DNA of 21,520 nucleotides from a virus. The stretch lies in the IMG/VR virus record IMGVR_UViG_3300048041_000018, positions 1-21,520 of that record. The stretch is one strand, 5' to 3'. Positions 6,528 to 12,210 of this stretch are shown here, piece by piece (the stretch's first letter is position 1; each line of letters opens with the position of its first letter). A program made the position numbers and the translations under genes. The notes below the pieces were generated by a model, which saw nothing but the letters and a program-made list of their open reading frames with translations, was not told the DNA's origin and did not search any database.

Positions 6528-6860
6528 CTACTCCTTAAAATGTAAGCTGTTAAGCGCGTAGTACGCCCTAATGTACTCTTGTGTAAGCAGCGGGCTACTG
6601 CGCTCGCCCTCGGCGTTCTGGTACGTCGCGAGCGACGCTGTGTACTTTTCCGAAAACTTCGGAAACTTGCGTGCGTCGCTCGCGAGCTTGCGTTTTCTGG
6701 CAGCGGCTTGCTTTTTGATACGCGGCTTAAACTTAGCTTCCGCAAGTTTGCGTTCCCCCTTCTGTAGGCTTGCATCCTTCGACGCGCGAAACGCGGATAT
6801 CATCTCCGCGAACTCAAATAGCGACATGTCGCTCTGATACCACTTAGGGTCTATCGCCAT
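6528..6860 (-). CDS. Small, strongly basic early phage protein (110 aa)
   Basis: A 110-residue protein beginning MAIDPKWYQSDMSLFEFAEM. The ATG at 6860 follows AGGAG at about 9 bases. The N-terminal 25 residues contain aromatic and hydrophobic residues. Residues 26-75 are very rich in Lys, Arg and Ala (GERKLAEAKFKPRIKKQAAA, RKRKLASDARKFPKFSEKY) and probably form a positively charged helix that binds nucleic acid. The C-terminus (LLTQEYIRAYYALNSLHFKE) is a helix with aromatic residues. I do not recognise the family. It follows a 75-base gap and is 8 bases from the next ATG. A DNA- or RNA-binding role is inferred from charge alone. Confidence 0.74.
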   Translation of the reverse strand: MAIDPKWYQSDMSLFEFAEMISAFRASKDASLQKGERKLAEAKFKPRIKKQAAARKRKLASDARKFPKFSEKYTASLATYQNAEGERSSPLLTQEYIRAYYALNSLHFKE

Positions 6861-6935
6861 TTCCGGTACTCCTTAGTTTGTGCGCAGTGCTGTAAATAAT
6901 GGCCTGGATGGTCCGCCAGGCGTCGGCGGGTAAAA

Positions 6936-7187
6936 TTAAACCAGAACGCCAAGCCTCTGCAGCCCGTCCCGCACTTCCTGCGGGATTGGTATAGGTAGAC
7001 CCATTTTGACGACTGGTTCTGGCAAGTGCTTATCAAGCTCGGGATAATCGGACACCAGCCCACACGCCGAGCAATGCATTTCGTCATTCACTTGGCGCGC
7101 ATTGCGTGGCTCATGCGATTTTTGTTTTTCCGCATTTTTGCCATGCGGACCACCACCTCCCCGACCATGCTGATGTTCTGGCGTCAT
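6936..7187 (-). CDS. Possible small CxxC protein overlapping the first early gene
   Basis: This frame is open from well upstream. The ATG at 7187 gives 83 residues: a Gly/His-rich start (TPEHQHGRGGGGPHGKN), a charged middle, a CSAC pair, then LPEPVVKMGLPIPIPQEVRDGLQRLGVLV. The codon choice and the proline-rich helical end look like real coding. The start is uncertain because no good ribosome site precedes 7187; a GTG or ATG near the CSAC motif is another choice. The first 77 bases overlap the end of the gene at 7111-7302 in a different frame, so it could also be the second half of that gene joined by a +1 shift. A lone CxxC could bind zinc only with a partner. Function is unknown. Confidence 0.45.
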   Translation of the reverse strand: MTPEHQHGRGGGGPHGKNAEKQKSHEPRNARQVNDEMHCSACGLVSDYPELDKHLPEPVVKMGLPIPIPQEVRDGLQRLGVLV

Positions 7188-7302
7188 ACTTCGCAAACAT
7201 CTCATCCGACACAATCCACGCCTTAGCATCCTTGTCAAATACAGCACCGTCGGCCTTAAACTCATCTTTTAGATCATACCCGTGGGTGATTGCGTAGCTC
7301 AT
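7111..7302 (-). CDS. Small early phage protein, DUF5710-like domain (63 aa)
   Basis: A 63-residue protein beginning MSYAITHGYDLKDEFKADGA. The ATG at 7302 follows GGGAGA about 6 bases upstream; an extension to 7359 would run through the promoter and is rejected. The segment (K/D)-D-E-F-K-A-x-G-A-x-F-D-x-x-x-K-A-W-x-V resembles the DUF5710-like unit (lkaaGarWd...kkaWyv) found in phage and plasmid proteins that handle nucleic acids. The last 20 residues (DARTSAWSGRWWSAWQKCGK) look less protein-like and overlap another open frame, so the natural product may end differently. It is the first gene of the leftward early operon, about 30 bases downstream of the predicted start of transcription. Confidence 0.66.
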   Translation of the reverse strand: MSYAITHGYDLKDEFKADGAVFDKDAKAWIVSDEMFAKYDARTSAWSGRWWSAWQKCGKTKIA

Positions 7303-7339
7303 TTTGATTCTCCCGGTGCGTTGTTCGTTTCGATGAGTC

Positions 7340-7369
7340 ATCATACACACCCCCCACAAGCAAATGCAA
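7340..7369 (-). promoter_or_regulatory. Leftward sigma70-type promoter for the early operon
   Basis: On the minus strand TTGCAT (7369-7364) and TATGAT (7345-7340) are 18 bases apart, leading into the gene that starts at 7302. The -35 box is inside the same 16-bp element as in the second leftward promoter. Confidence 0.7.
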
Positions 7370-7397
7370 GTAAATACTTGTACTTTAATTTGCTTGT
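7356..7397. promoter_or_regulatory. Putative operator region, copy 2, with nested inverted repeats
   Basis: ACAAGCAAATGCAAGT (7356-7371) matches 4468-4483 exactly. ACAAGCAAAT (7356-7365) and ATTTGCTTGT (7388-7397) are a perfect 10-bp inverted pair. Between them CAAGTAAATACTTG (7367-7380) is a 6+2+6 palindrome. The site covers the leftward -35 box and lies about 50-90 bases before the Cro/YdaS-like gene. A possible weak rightward promoter is TTGTGG (7394-7399) with TATCCT (7418-7423). The binding protein is inferred, not shown. Confidence 0.62.
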
Positions 7398-7445
7398 GGT
7401 CAACTCCCCTATCGCGCTATCCTTCGGACATCTACAGGAGGATAT

Positions 7446-7679
7446 ATGCACAACCCGAATCTTTCCGGCATTGCTGAGGCCATCGCGCTCGCCGGATCAA
7501 TCTCTGCCGTCGCCCGTGAATTGGGCGTTTCATACCAGGCCGTTCAGCAGTGGGCGCTGCAAGGTTACGTGCCCATTGGCCGGGTCGCAGAGATCGAAGC
7601 CATCTACGGAGTGCCGCGCGCCAGGCTTGCGCCGCCTAAGTACCTGGTGGTGTTGCCCGCGCAATTCGGCGAGGGCTGA
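7446..7679 (+). CDS. Cro/YdaS-like helix-turn-helix regulator
   Basis: A 77-residue protein beginning MHNPNLSGIAEAIALAGSIS. The ATG at 7446 follows AGGAGG about 6 bases upstream. Residues 7-60 have the form of the YdaS/Cro helix-turn-helix family: IAEAIALAGSISAVARELGV, then SYQAVQQWALQGYVPIGRVAEIEAIYGVPRARLAP. Here SAVARELGVSYQAVQQW is the helix-turn-helix, and the V-P-x-x-R-V-x-x-I-E tail is typical. It probably dimerises and binds the operator between 7356 and 7397, and by sequence identity also the one at 4468-4493, to turn down leftward early transcription. It is the first rightward gene, 3 bases before the primase, and so is likely made with it. No CI-type partner repressor is seen next to it, which is unusual for a temperate switch and fits a virulent phage or a simple repressor circuit. 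Confidence 0.85.
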   Translation: MHNPNLSGIAEAIALAGSISAVARELGVSYQAVQQWALQGYVPIGRVAEIEAIYGVPRARLAPPKYLVVLPAQFGEG

Positions 7680-7682
7680 CGC

Positions 7683-9677
7683 ATGGGCGCCGCCGTCAAT
7701 CACATCACTCCCCACCTGGCGGGCATGCATGTTCCGGCCCCGCTCCGCGCTTTACAATCCTGGCTGATCTGGCGCTACGAATCCATCGAGGGCGAAAAGA
7801 AGCCGAGAAAAATCCCGTACTACGCCAACGGCTCCAGGCGTTTCGGTGTCAACGGGGCGTCCCAAGACAGAGCACAGCTCACCACCTTCGAAGCGGCGCT
7901 GCAAGCGGCGATCCGCCGGGGCTATAGCGGCGTGGGCGTGGCGCTGCTAGACGGCGGCAACGTCACCGCATTGGACTTCGATGATTGCGTTACTGCGTCA
8001 GGTATTGCGCCGGAGGTCGAAGCGGCCATCGCGGGCACCTACGCGGAGTACAGCCCGTCCGGCACCGGCATCCGGGCCTTTATCACAGGCGAACTCGGCA
8101 ATCGCAAGTCGCACGGCACTCGCGAGCAGCCTATCGGCTTCGAAACGTTTTCGTCTCGCGGTTTTGTGACGGTTACTGGTAACGCGCTGGATATTACCGA
8201 GCTGACCGCATGCGAGAACGTTATCGCGCCGCCGTCCACTGCACTGATGCAACTCCATGGCACCCGCTTTGCCCGCGCACTCTCGCATGACGGGTATGCC
8301 GCCGAATCGGAACCCATTATCGGTTTGTCTGAGGACCAGATTAACCAGTGCCTGGCCGTACTTGACCCCGAGTGTGGGCACGATGATTGGCTACACATTG
8401 GCATGGCGCTGCACCACGAGACGCTGGGCGATGGCTTTGCCCTTTGGGACGCGTGGTCCGCCTTGTCCGGTAAGTACCCTGGCCGTGAGGCGCTGGAGGC
8501 CCGCTGGACGTCGTTTGGCCAGTCGGGGGGCCGTCCTATTACTGCGCGTGCATTAGTGCGTCAGGCGGCGTCGCACGGCGTAGATCTAGGACTAGACGTC
8601 GCACGTGCTGACGACTTCGAAATCATTCCTGAACCGGCCACTCCCACCGGAGGGCATTTCAAAATCCGTTCTGCGGCGGATTTTATGGCGCAGGTGCGTG
8701 CCGTATCCTGGCTTATCAAAGGCGTGTTGCCCCATGCGCAACTCGGGGTGCTATTTGGGGAATCCGGCTCCGGCAAGTCGTTTTTGGCTTTCGACATGTG
8801 CGCCGCGCTATCCATGGGGCAGGATTGGAACGGGCACAAAGTGCCTCGCGCTATCAGGGTGCTTTATGTAGTGGCGGAGGGCGTGGGGGGCTTCAACTTG
8901 CGGATGCAAGCGTATTGCCATCAATACGCGATACCGCCGTCGGAGCTCAATATAAACATTATCAGCGACGTGACGCCAAATCTCATCGACCCGGCCAGCG
9001 TCAAGGCGCTGGTCGCCGATATCAAAGCCGCAGGCGCCTACGATCTGATCGTCATGGACACTTTCGCTCAAGTGACCCCTGGCGCCAACGAAAATGCAGG
9101 CGAGGACATCGGCCGCGCGCTCGGGCATTGCAAACACATCGGCAAGGCCGCTGGCGGCGCGCTGGTGCTGCTGGTGCACCACTCGGGCAAAGATGCTAGC
9201 AAGGGCGCGCGCGGTTGGTCTGGGCTGCGGGCTGCGGCGGACGTGGAGCTGGAGGTAACGCGCTTTGACAACAACCGTTGCGTTGAGGTCACAAAACTAA
9301 AAGATGGCAGGGACGGTGCGCAGTTTGGTTTCAAGCTGCTAGATGTGGTGCTCGGTGCGGACGAGGACGGCGACGATATAACCAGTTGTATCGTCGAGTA
9401 CGGCGACTTCGCGCCGCCTAAAGCCGCCGCGCCGGATAAAAAGATCGGCGACGTGGGGTCGCTGGTGCTCAATGTACTGCGCGATTTATACGGATTGGGC
9501 GCGGATGGCGTACCGCAGGTGGAATTGATCGAGGCGGCCAGTGCTCAACTCGTGCAGGGTGGGGGCCGCGACAAGCGCGCCTACCGCGTAACTAAGGCGA
9601 TTGAACGCTTAGTGAGTGCGCAATTTTTGCGGATTCAGGACGGATGCGTAATTTTTGCGGATGCGGATTGTGAGTAA
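7683..9677 (+). CDS. Phage primase/helicase: primase-polymerase-like N-terminus, PriCT-2, RepA-like AAA ATPase
   Basis: A 664-residue multidomain replication protein. The N-terminal region (about 20-190) resembles primase-polymerase proteins, with LDFDD (97-101) as candidate metal-binding acids and YSPSGTGIRAF (123-133). A PriCT-2-like segment follows (about 216-285, DDWLHIGMALHHET). The ATPase (about 345-530) has Walker A GESGSGKS (359-366), Walker B LIVMDT (455-460) and a VHHSGK motif (498-503), the layout of RepA-type hexameric helicases (AAA_25). The C-terminal 100 residues look like a winged helix. It should unwind DNA at the fork and may make primers. The GTG-less ATG at 7683 lies 3 bases after the regulator's stop, with GAGGG upstream. 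Its last codons contain AT-rich repeats that run into a repeat block, a frequent arrangement for an origin beside its initiator. Priming activity itself is inferred. Confidence 0.88.
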   Translation: MGAAVNHITPHLAGMHVPAPLRALQSWLIWRYESIEGEKKPRKIPYYANGSRRFGVNGASQDRAQLTTFEAALQAAIRRGYSGVGVALLDGGNVTALDFDDCVTASGIAPEVEAAIAGTYAEYSPSGTGIRAFITGELGNRKSHGTREQPIGFETFSSRGFVTVTGNALDITELTACENVIAPPSTALMQLHGTRFARALSHDGYAAESEPIIGLSEDQINQCLAVLDPECGHDDWLHIGMALHHETLGDGFALWDAWSALSGKYPGREALEARWTSFGQSGGRPITARALVRQAASHGVDLGLDVARADDFEIIPEPATPTGGHFKIRSAADFMAQVRAVSWLIKGVLPHAQLGVLFGESGSGKSFLAFDMCAALSMGQDWNGHKVPRAIRVLYVVAEGVGGFNLRMQAYCHQYAIPPSELNINIISDVTPNLIDPASVKALVADIKAAGAYDLIVMDTFAQVTPGANENAGEDIGRALGHCKHIGKAAGGALVLLVHHSGKDASKGARGWSGLRAAADVELEVTRFDNNRCVEVTKLKDGRDGAQFGFKLLDVVLGADEDGDDITSCIVEYGDFAPPKAAAPDKKIGDVGSLVLNVLRDLYGLGADGVPQVELIEAASAQLVQGGGRDKRAYRVTKAIERLVSAQFLRIQDGCVIFADADCE

Positions 9678-9685
9678 TTTTTCGC
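9622..9685 (+). repeat. Three AT-rich 13-mer-like direct repeats at the end of the primase gene
   Basis: AATTTTTGCGGAT occurs at 9622-9634 and 9650-9662, and a variant starting AATTTTTCGC at 9676-9685, with start-to-start distances of 28 and 26 bases. ATGCGGATT (9661-9669) and AATCCGCAT (9687-9695) form a 9-bp inverted pair. The last repeat spans the primase stop codon. AT-rich repeats beside short GC-rich repeats are typical of replication origins; here that is inference. Confidence 0.65.
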
Positions 9686-9719
9686 TAATCCGCATAAAAA
9701 GCTGCCATGCCTGGAATGT

Positions 9720-9850
9720 GTGCCACGCGTGGCACGGCGTGGCAGGCATTCCCGGTATAATCCTAGCTGACCATGTGTGTGCCACGCCCCGCGCCACGGA
9801 TAGGGATGTCTCTCCTTGGAGAAGACATTCCAGGCGTGGCAGGCACATGG
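9720..9850. repeat. Cluster of five TGCCACGC repeats and nested inverted repeats (candidate origin or late control region)
   Basis: The octamer TGCCACGC is present at 9721-9728 and 9780-9787, and its complement GCGTGGCA at 9727-9734, 9737-9744 and 9834-9841. GTGCCACGCGTGGCAC (9720-9735) is a perfect 16-bp palindrome. The arms 9771-9788 and 9833-9850 pair at 16 of 18 positions, and between them ATGTCTCTCC (9808-9817) and GGAGAAGACAT (9820-9830) form a further stem with a bulge. No protein-coding function is credible here. The block lies between the primase gene and the zinc-ribbon gene. Confidence 0.72.
9756..9761 (+). promoter_or_regulatory. Perfect -10 box TATAAT inside the repeat cluster
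   Basis: TATAAT at 9756-9761 faces the zinc-ribbon and packaging genes. No good -35 box is found 16-18 bases upstream. Instead the TGCCACGC/GCGTGGCA repeats fill 9720-9752, as expected for a promoter that needs an activator or is blocked by a repressor. Confidence 0.5.
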
Positions 9851-9885
9851 CAGCGTAGATACCCAACATTTTTAGGGATTACAAA

Positions 9886-10284
9886 ATGGCAATCTGCAAA
9901 ATCTGCAAAAACGAAAAAGAGATGTACCGAACTTCAAAACCCGGCAACTGGTCGTATGGCGTTTGCCTGGATTGCGGGCGCGCAGAGTACGCACGGCAAA
10001 AGTTGCGCGTCCACCGGGAACGTGCGACGGGAACGGAGAGCACAACCGATACGATCAAATGTGCTAAATGCGGGGAGTCTCGACTTTTGAACTGTTATCC
10101 GCCTAGTTCGGCGGCAAGTGCATCTATCGGATTCATGGCTACCTGTCGCCCGTGCGGCGCCGCGCGCAGCCGGGAAGTGTATAAGCTGCGCAAGGCAGCG
10201 CGCCCGGCTGAAAAGCAGAAAGCGGCAGAGATAGCGTCATATAGCGATTTAGATTCGTCGGAGGACCTAGCAGATATCCTATAG
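9886..10284 (+). CDS. Phage zinc-ribbon protein with four CxxC pairs
   Basis: A 132-residue protein beginning MAICKICKNEKEMYRTSKPG. The ATG at 9886 follows TAGGGA at a fair distance. Cys pairs lie at 4/7, 27/30, 59/62 and 87/90 (CKIC, CLDC, CAKC, CRPC), making two zinc ribbons of four cysteines each, separated by a basic linker (RAEYARQKLRVHRERA). The C-terminus is a charged helix. This is the layout of a nucleic-acid-binding or transcription factor; it is also seen in phage HNH-type proteins, but no H-N-H residues are present. It stands alone between the repeat block and the terminase genes, so it could act on the repeat block or on late promoters, as the zinc-containing Ogr/Delta activators do in P2 and P4. 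The sequence is not visibly Ogr-like; that role is a guess. Confidence 0.78.
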   Translation: MAICKICKNEKEMYRTSKPGNWSYGVCLDCGRAEYARQKLRVHRERATGTESTTDTIKCAKCGESRLLNCYPPSSAASASIGFMATCRPCGAARSREVYKLRKAARPAEKQKAAEIASYSDLDSSEDLADIL

Positions 10285-10424
10285 CGCTACACGCGCATGT
10301 AGAGCCCCCGCCGTGGCAGCAAACCGCATTGCGGGATGCCATAGGCTGATCGCGGGTGTCGGTGGGGGTGCATCAATCGGCGGCCTGCGCTACACTGCGA
10401 ACATTGAGACACGGGGTGAATAGC
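10285..10424. other. Intergenic stretch before the terminase genes
   Basis: This 140-base gap holds no gene. A small hairpin CTACA-CGCGCA-TGTAG (10287-10302) and the palindrome CCGCATTGCGG (10324-10334) are present, but neither is followed by a T-run. CCGTGGCA at 10311-10318 is one base off the octamer in the repeat cluster upstream. TACACT at 10391-10396 is a possible -10 box with only a poor -35 match. GGGGTGA before the next ATG is the ribosome site of the terminase small subunit. Confidence 0.5.
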
Positions 10425-10946
10425 ATGGGCAGACCGTCTAAGCTGACCGACAAACAATGGGCTGAAATTCAACAACGTTTGCTGGCCGGCGAAAAATCAC
10501 GACCACTGGGGCGCGAGTTCGGCGTCAGCGATGTCGCCATCAATAAACGCTTTGGTTCGCAAAACAAACAAATTAAAACCGTTGCAAATCAAATACTTGC
10601 AGCGGAGCAAAATTTAAAGGCTCTTCCTGCGAGTTCGCAAATCACTGCCGTAAGCTTGGCAAACAAACTTCGGGCGGCATCGATGTACCTGGCTGATAGT
10701 GCTATTTCCGGCGCACGTACGGGGGCGCATCTGAAGGCCGTAGCGGGGTTCCATGCCGAAATGGTGACACGGACTAATGCGGGCGCCGATGAGGGCCAGA
10801 AGATGCAGCGCGTGATTGCAGGGCTCACCCAAGTGGCCAACGAGTCGGAGAAAACCGCGCTAAACCTCCTGGCGGCCAACAAGGAGGCTGTCAAAGAGCG
10901 GGATACCGAGCGTGTTATACGCGTGGTAAATTCACCCGATGACTAA
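10425..10946 (+). CDS. terS: Terminase small subunit
   Basis: A 173-residue protein beginning MGRPSKLTDKQWAEIQQRLL. The ATG at 10425 follows GGGGTGA and gives the usual M-G-R-P-S-K-L start; a 23-residue extension upstream is rejected. Residues 1-45 form a helix-turn-helix (QWAEIQQRLLAGEKSRPLGR, EFGVSDVAINKRF) that would bind the packaging site on phage DNA. The rest is helical (NKLRAASMYLADSAISG, AGFHAEMVTR, TQVANESEKTALNLLAANKEA) and should form the oligomer ring and contact the large subunit. Placement directly before the large subunit, overlapping it by 8 bases, supports the call. The C-terminus has charged residues ending in RVIRVVNSPDD. Confidence in the role is high from position and layout, although the sequences of this family are diverse. 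Confidence 0.86.
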   Translation: MGRPSKLTDKQWAEIQQRLLAGEKSRPLGREFGVSDVAINKRFGSQNKQIKTVANQILAAEQNLKALPASSQITAVSLANKLRAASMYLADSAISGARTGAHLKAVAGFHAEMVTRTNAGADEGQKMQRVIAGLTQVANESEKTALNLLAANKEAVKERDTERVIRVVNSPDD

Positions 10947-12210
10947 CAGCGATACAATCCATCTGCAAAAATTTCACGCAGACCAATCCAGAATTTATAA
11001 AAACCGTGCGCGATTCAGCGTGTGGCGTTGTGGGCGACGCTATGGCAAAACGACAGCCTTGGAAAATATCGCGTCGAACTGGGGAGCTCACGGCGATCTG
11101 ACAGGCTGGTTTTCTCCGACGTATAAGCTACTGTTGCCGACCTACAAGCGCATTTTGCAGATGGTGCGGCCACTTGTAAAATCCGCCTCCAAGATTGATG
11201 CCATCATCGAATTGGAGACCGGGGGCGCGATTGAATTTTGGACCCTGAACGACGAGGACGCCGGCCGGTCGCGTAAATATCACCACGTGATTATCGACGA
11301 GGGTTCGCTGGTCAAGCGTGGGCTGCGTGACACCTGGGAGCAGTCGATTGCGCCGACACTGCTGGATTATGGTGGTGACGCAATCATGGCCGGGACGCCG
11401 AAGGGCGTCGATGACGAAAATTTCTTCTATCAGGCATGCACTAATAAAAAATTGGGCTGGAAAGAATTTCACGCTCCAACCTCGGCAAATCCCATGATTA
11501 GTCGGGAGGCGCTCGCAAAGCTACCGTCAGAGGTCCCCCCACTAGTTTATCAGCAAGAGTACCTGGCCGAATTCGTGGATTGGTCCGGCGCGATGTTTTT
11601 CAGCCTGGACGCGATGCTGCAGGACGGCGAGCCGGTCCCATACCCGGAAAAAATCGATACCGCTTATGCCACGCTGGATAGCGCAATTAAAACCGGGTCG
11701 AAGAATGACGGGACGGGGATTACGTTCTGGGGCTACTGCCGATTCCCTACGCCACACCTGATTGTGCTGGATTGGGAGCTGATTCAGATTGAAGGGTCGC
11801 TGCTTGAAGCGTGGTTGCCAAGTCAGTTCGCCCGCTGCGAGGAGTTGGCGGGTATTTGCGGGGCGCGGTATGGCTCCCAGGGCATCCACATCGAAGATAA
11901 GGCGTCAGGTATCATCCTGATTCAGCAGGGTGTCAGACGCGGCTGGAACGTGCACGCAATCGATAGTAAGCTGACCGCCGTGGGTAAAGAGGAGCGCGCC
12001 GTATCGATATCGGGTCACGTGCATCGCGGTGAGGTGAAGATTTCCCGGTACGCATATGATAAACTCACGACGTATAAGGAAATGACACGCAATCATTTTC
12101 TCACGCAAGTGCTAGGCTTTAAAATCGGCGAGAAGGACCAAGCCGACGATTTATTTGATACGTTTACTTACGGCGTGGCCATCGGCCTGGGCGATAGCGA
12201 GGGTTTTTAA
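10939..12210 (+). CDS. terL: Terminase large subunit (packaging ATPase and nuclease)
   Basis: A 423-residue motor protein that pumps phage DNA into the prohead and cuts it. The ATPase has Walker A CGRRYGKT (31-38), Walker B VIIDEG (117-122, catalytic Glu121) and coupling motif AGTPKG (151-156). The nuclease domain has acids at the expected places: D247 (ATLDSAIK), E319-D320 (IHIEDKASG) and D403/D404 (QADDLFDTFTYG). Length is at the short end for the family (about 400-550), but all motifs are present, so it looks complete. It overlaps the small subunit gene by 8 bases and shares one base with the portal start (TAATG). The final residues (GVAIGLGDSEGF) match the usual end of such proteins. The packaging mode (cos or pac) cannot be read from this. 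Confidence 0.95.
   Translation: MTNSDTIHLQKFHADQSRIYKNRARFSVWRCGRRYGKTTALENIASNWGAHGDLTGWFSPTYKLLLPTYKRILQMVRPLVKSASKIDAIIELETGGAIEFWTLNDEDAGRSRKYHHVIIDEGSLVKRGLRDTWEQSIAPTLLDYGGDAIMAGTPKGVDDENFFYQACTNKKLGWKEFHAPTSANPMISREALAKLPSEVPPLVYQQEYLAEFVDWSGAMFFSLDAMLQDGEPVPYPEKIDTAYATLDSAIKTGSKNDGTGITFWGYCRFPTPHLIVLDWELIQIEGSLLEAWLPSQFARCEELAGICGARYGSQGIHIEDKASGIILIQQGVRRGWNVHAIDSKLTAVGKEERAVSISGHVHRGEVKISRYAYDKLTTYKEMTRNHFLTQVLGFKIGEKDQADDLFDTFTYGVAIGLGDSEGF

Noticed and set aside
7303-7445. CI-type repressor or integrase near the control region
   Set aside because: No frame in either direction holds one; the only HTH protein is the 77-residue YdaS-like gene to the right.
9655-10090. Plus-strand frames across the repeat cluster (67 and 105 codons) and a minus-strand frame of 86 codons
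   Set aside because: They are made of the palindromic repeats and overlap the zinc-ribbon gene; amino-acid content is repeat-derived (His, Cys, Ala, Arg) with no ribosome site.
10285-10424. Terminator after the zinc-ribbon gene
   Set aside because: The hairpins seen are 5 bp and no T-run follows, so a terminator is not supported.
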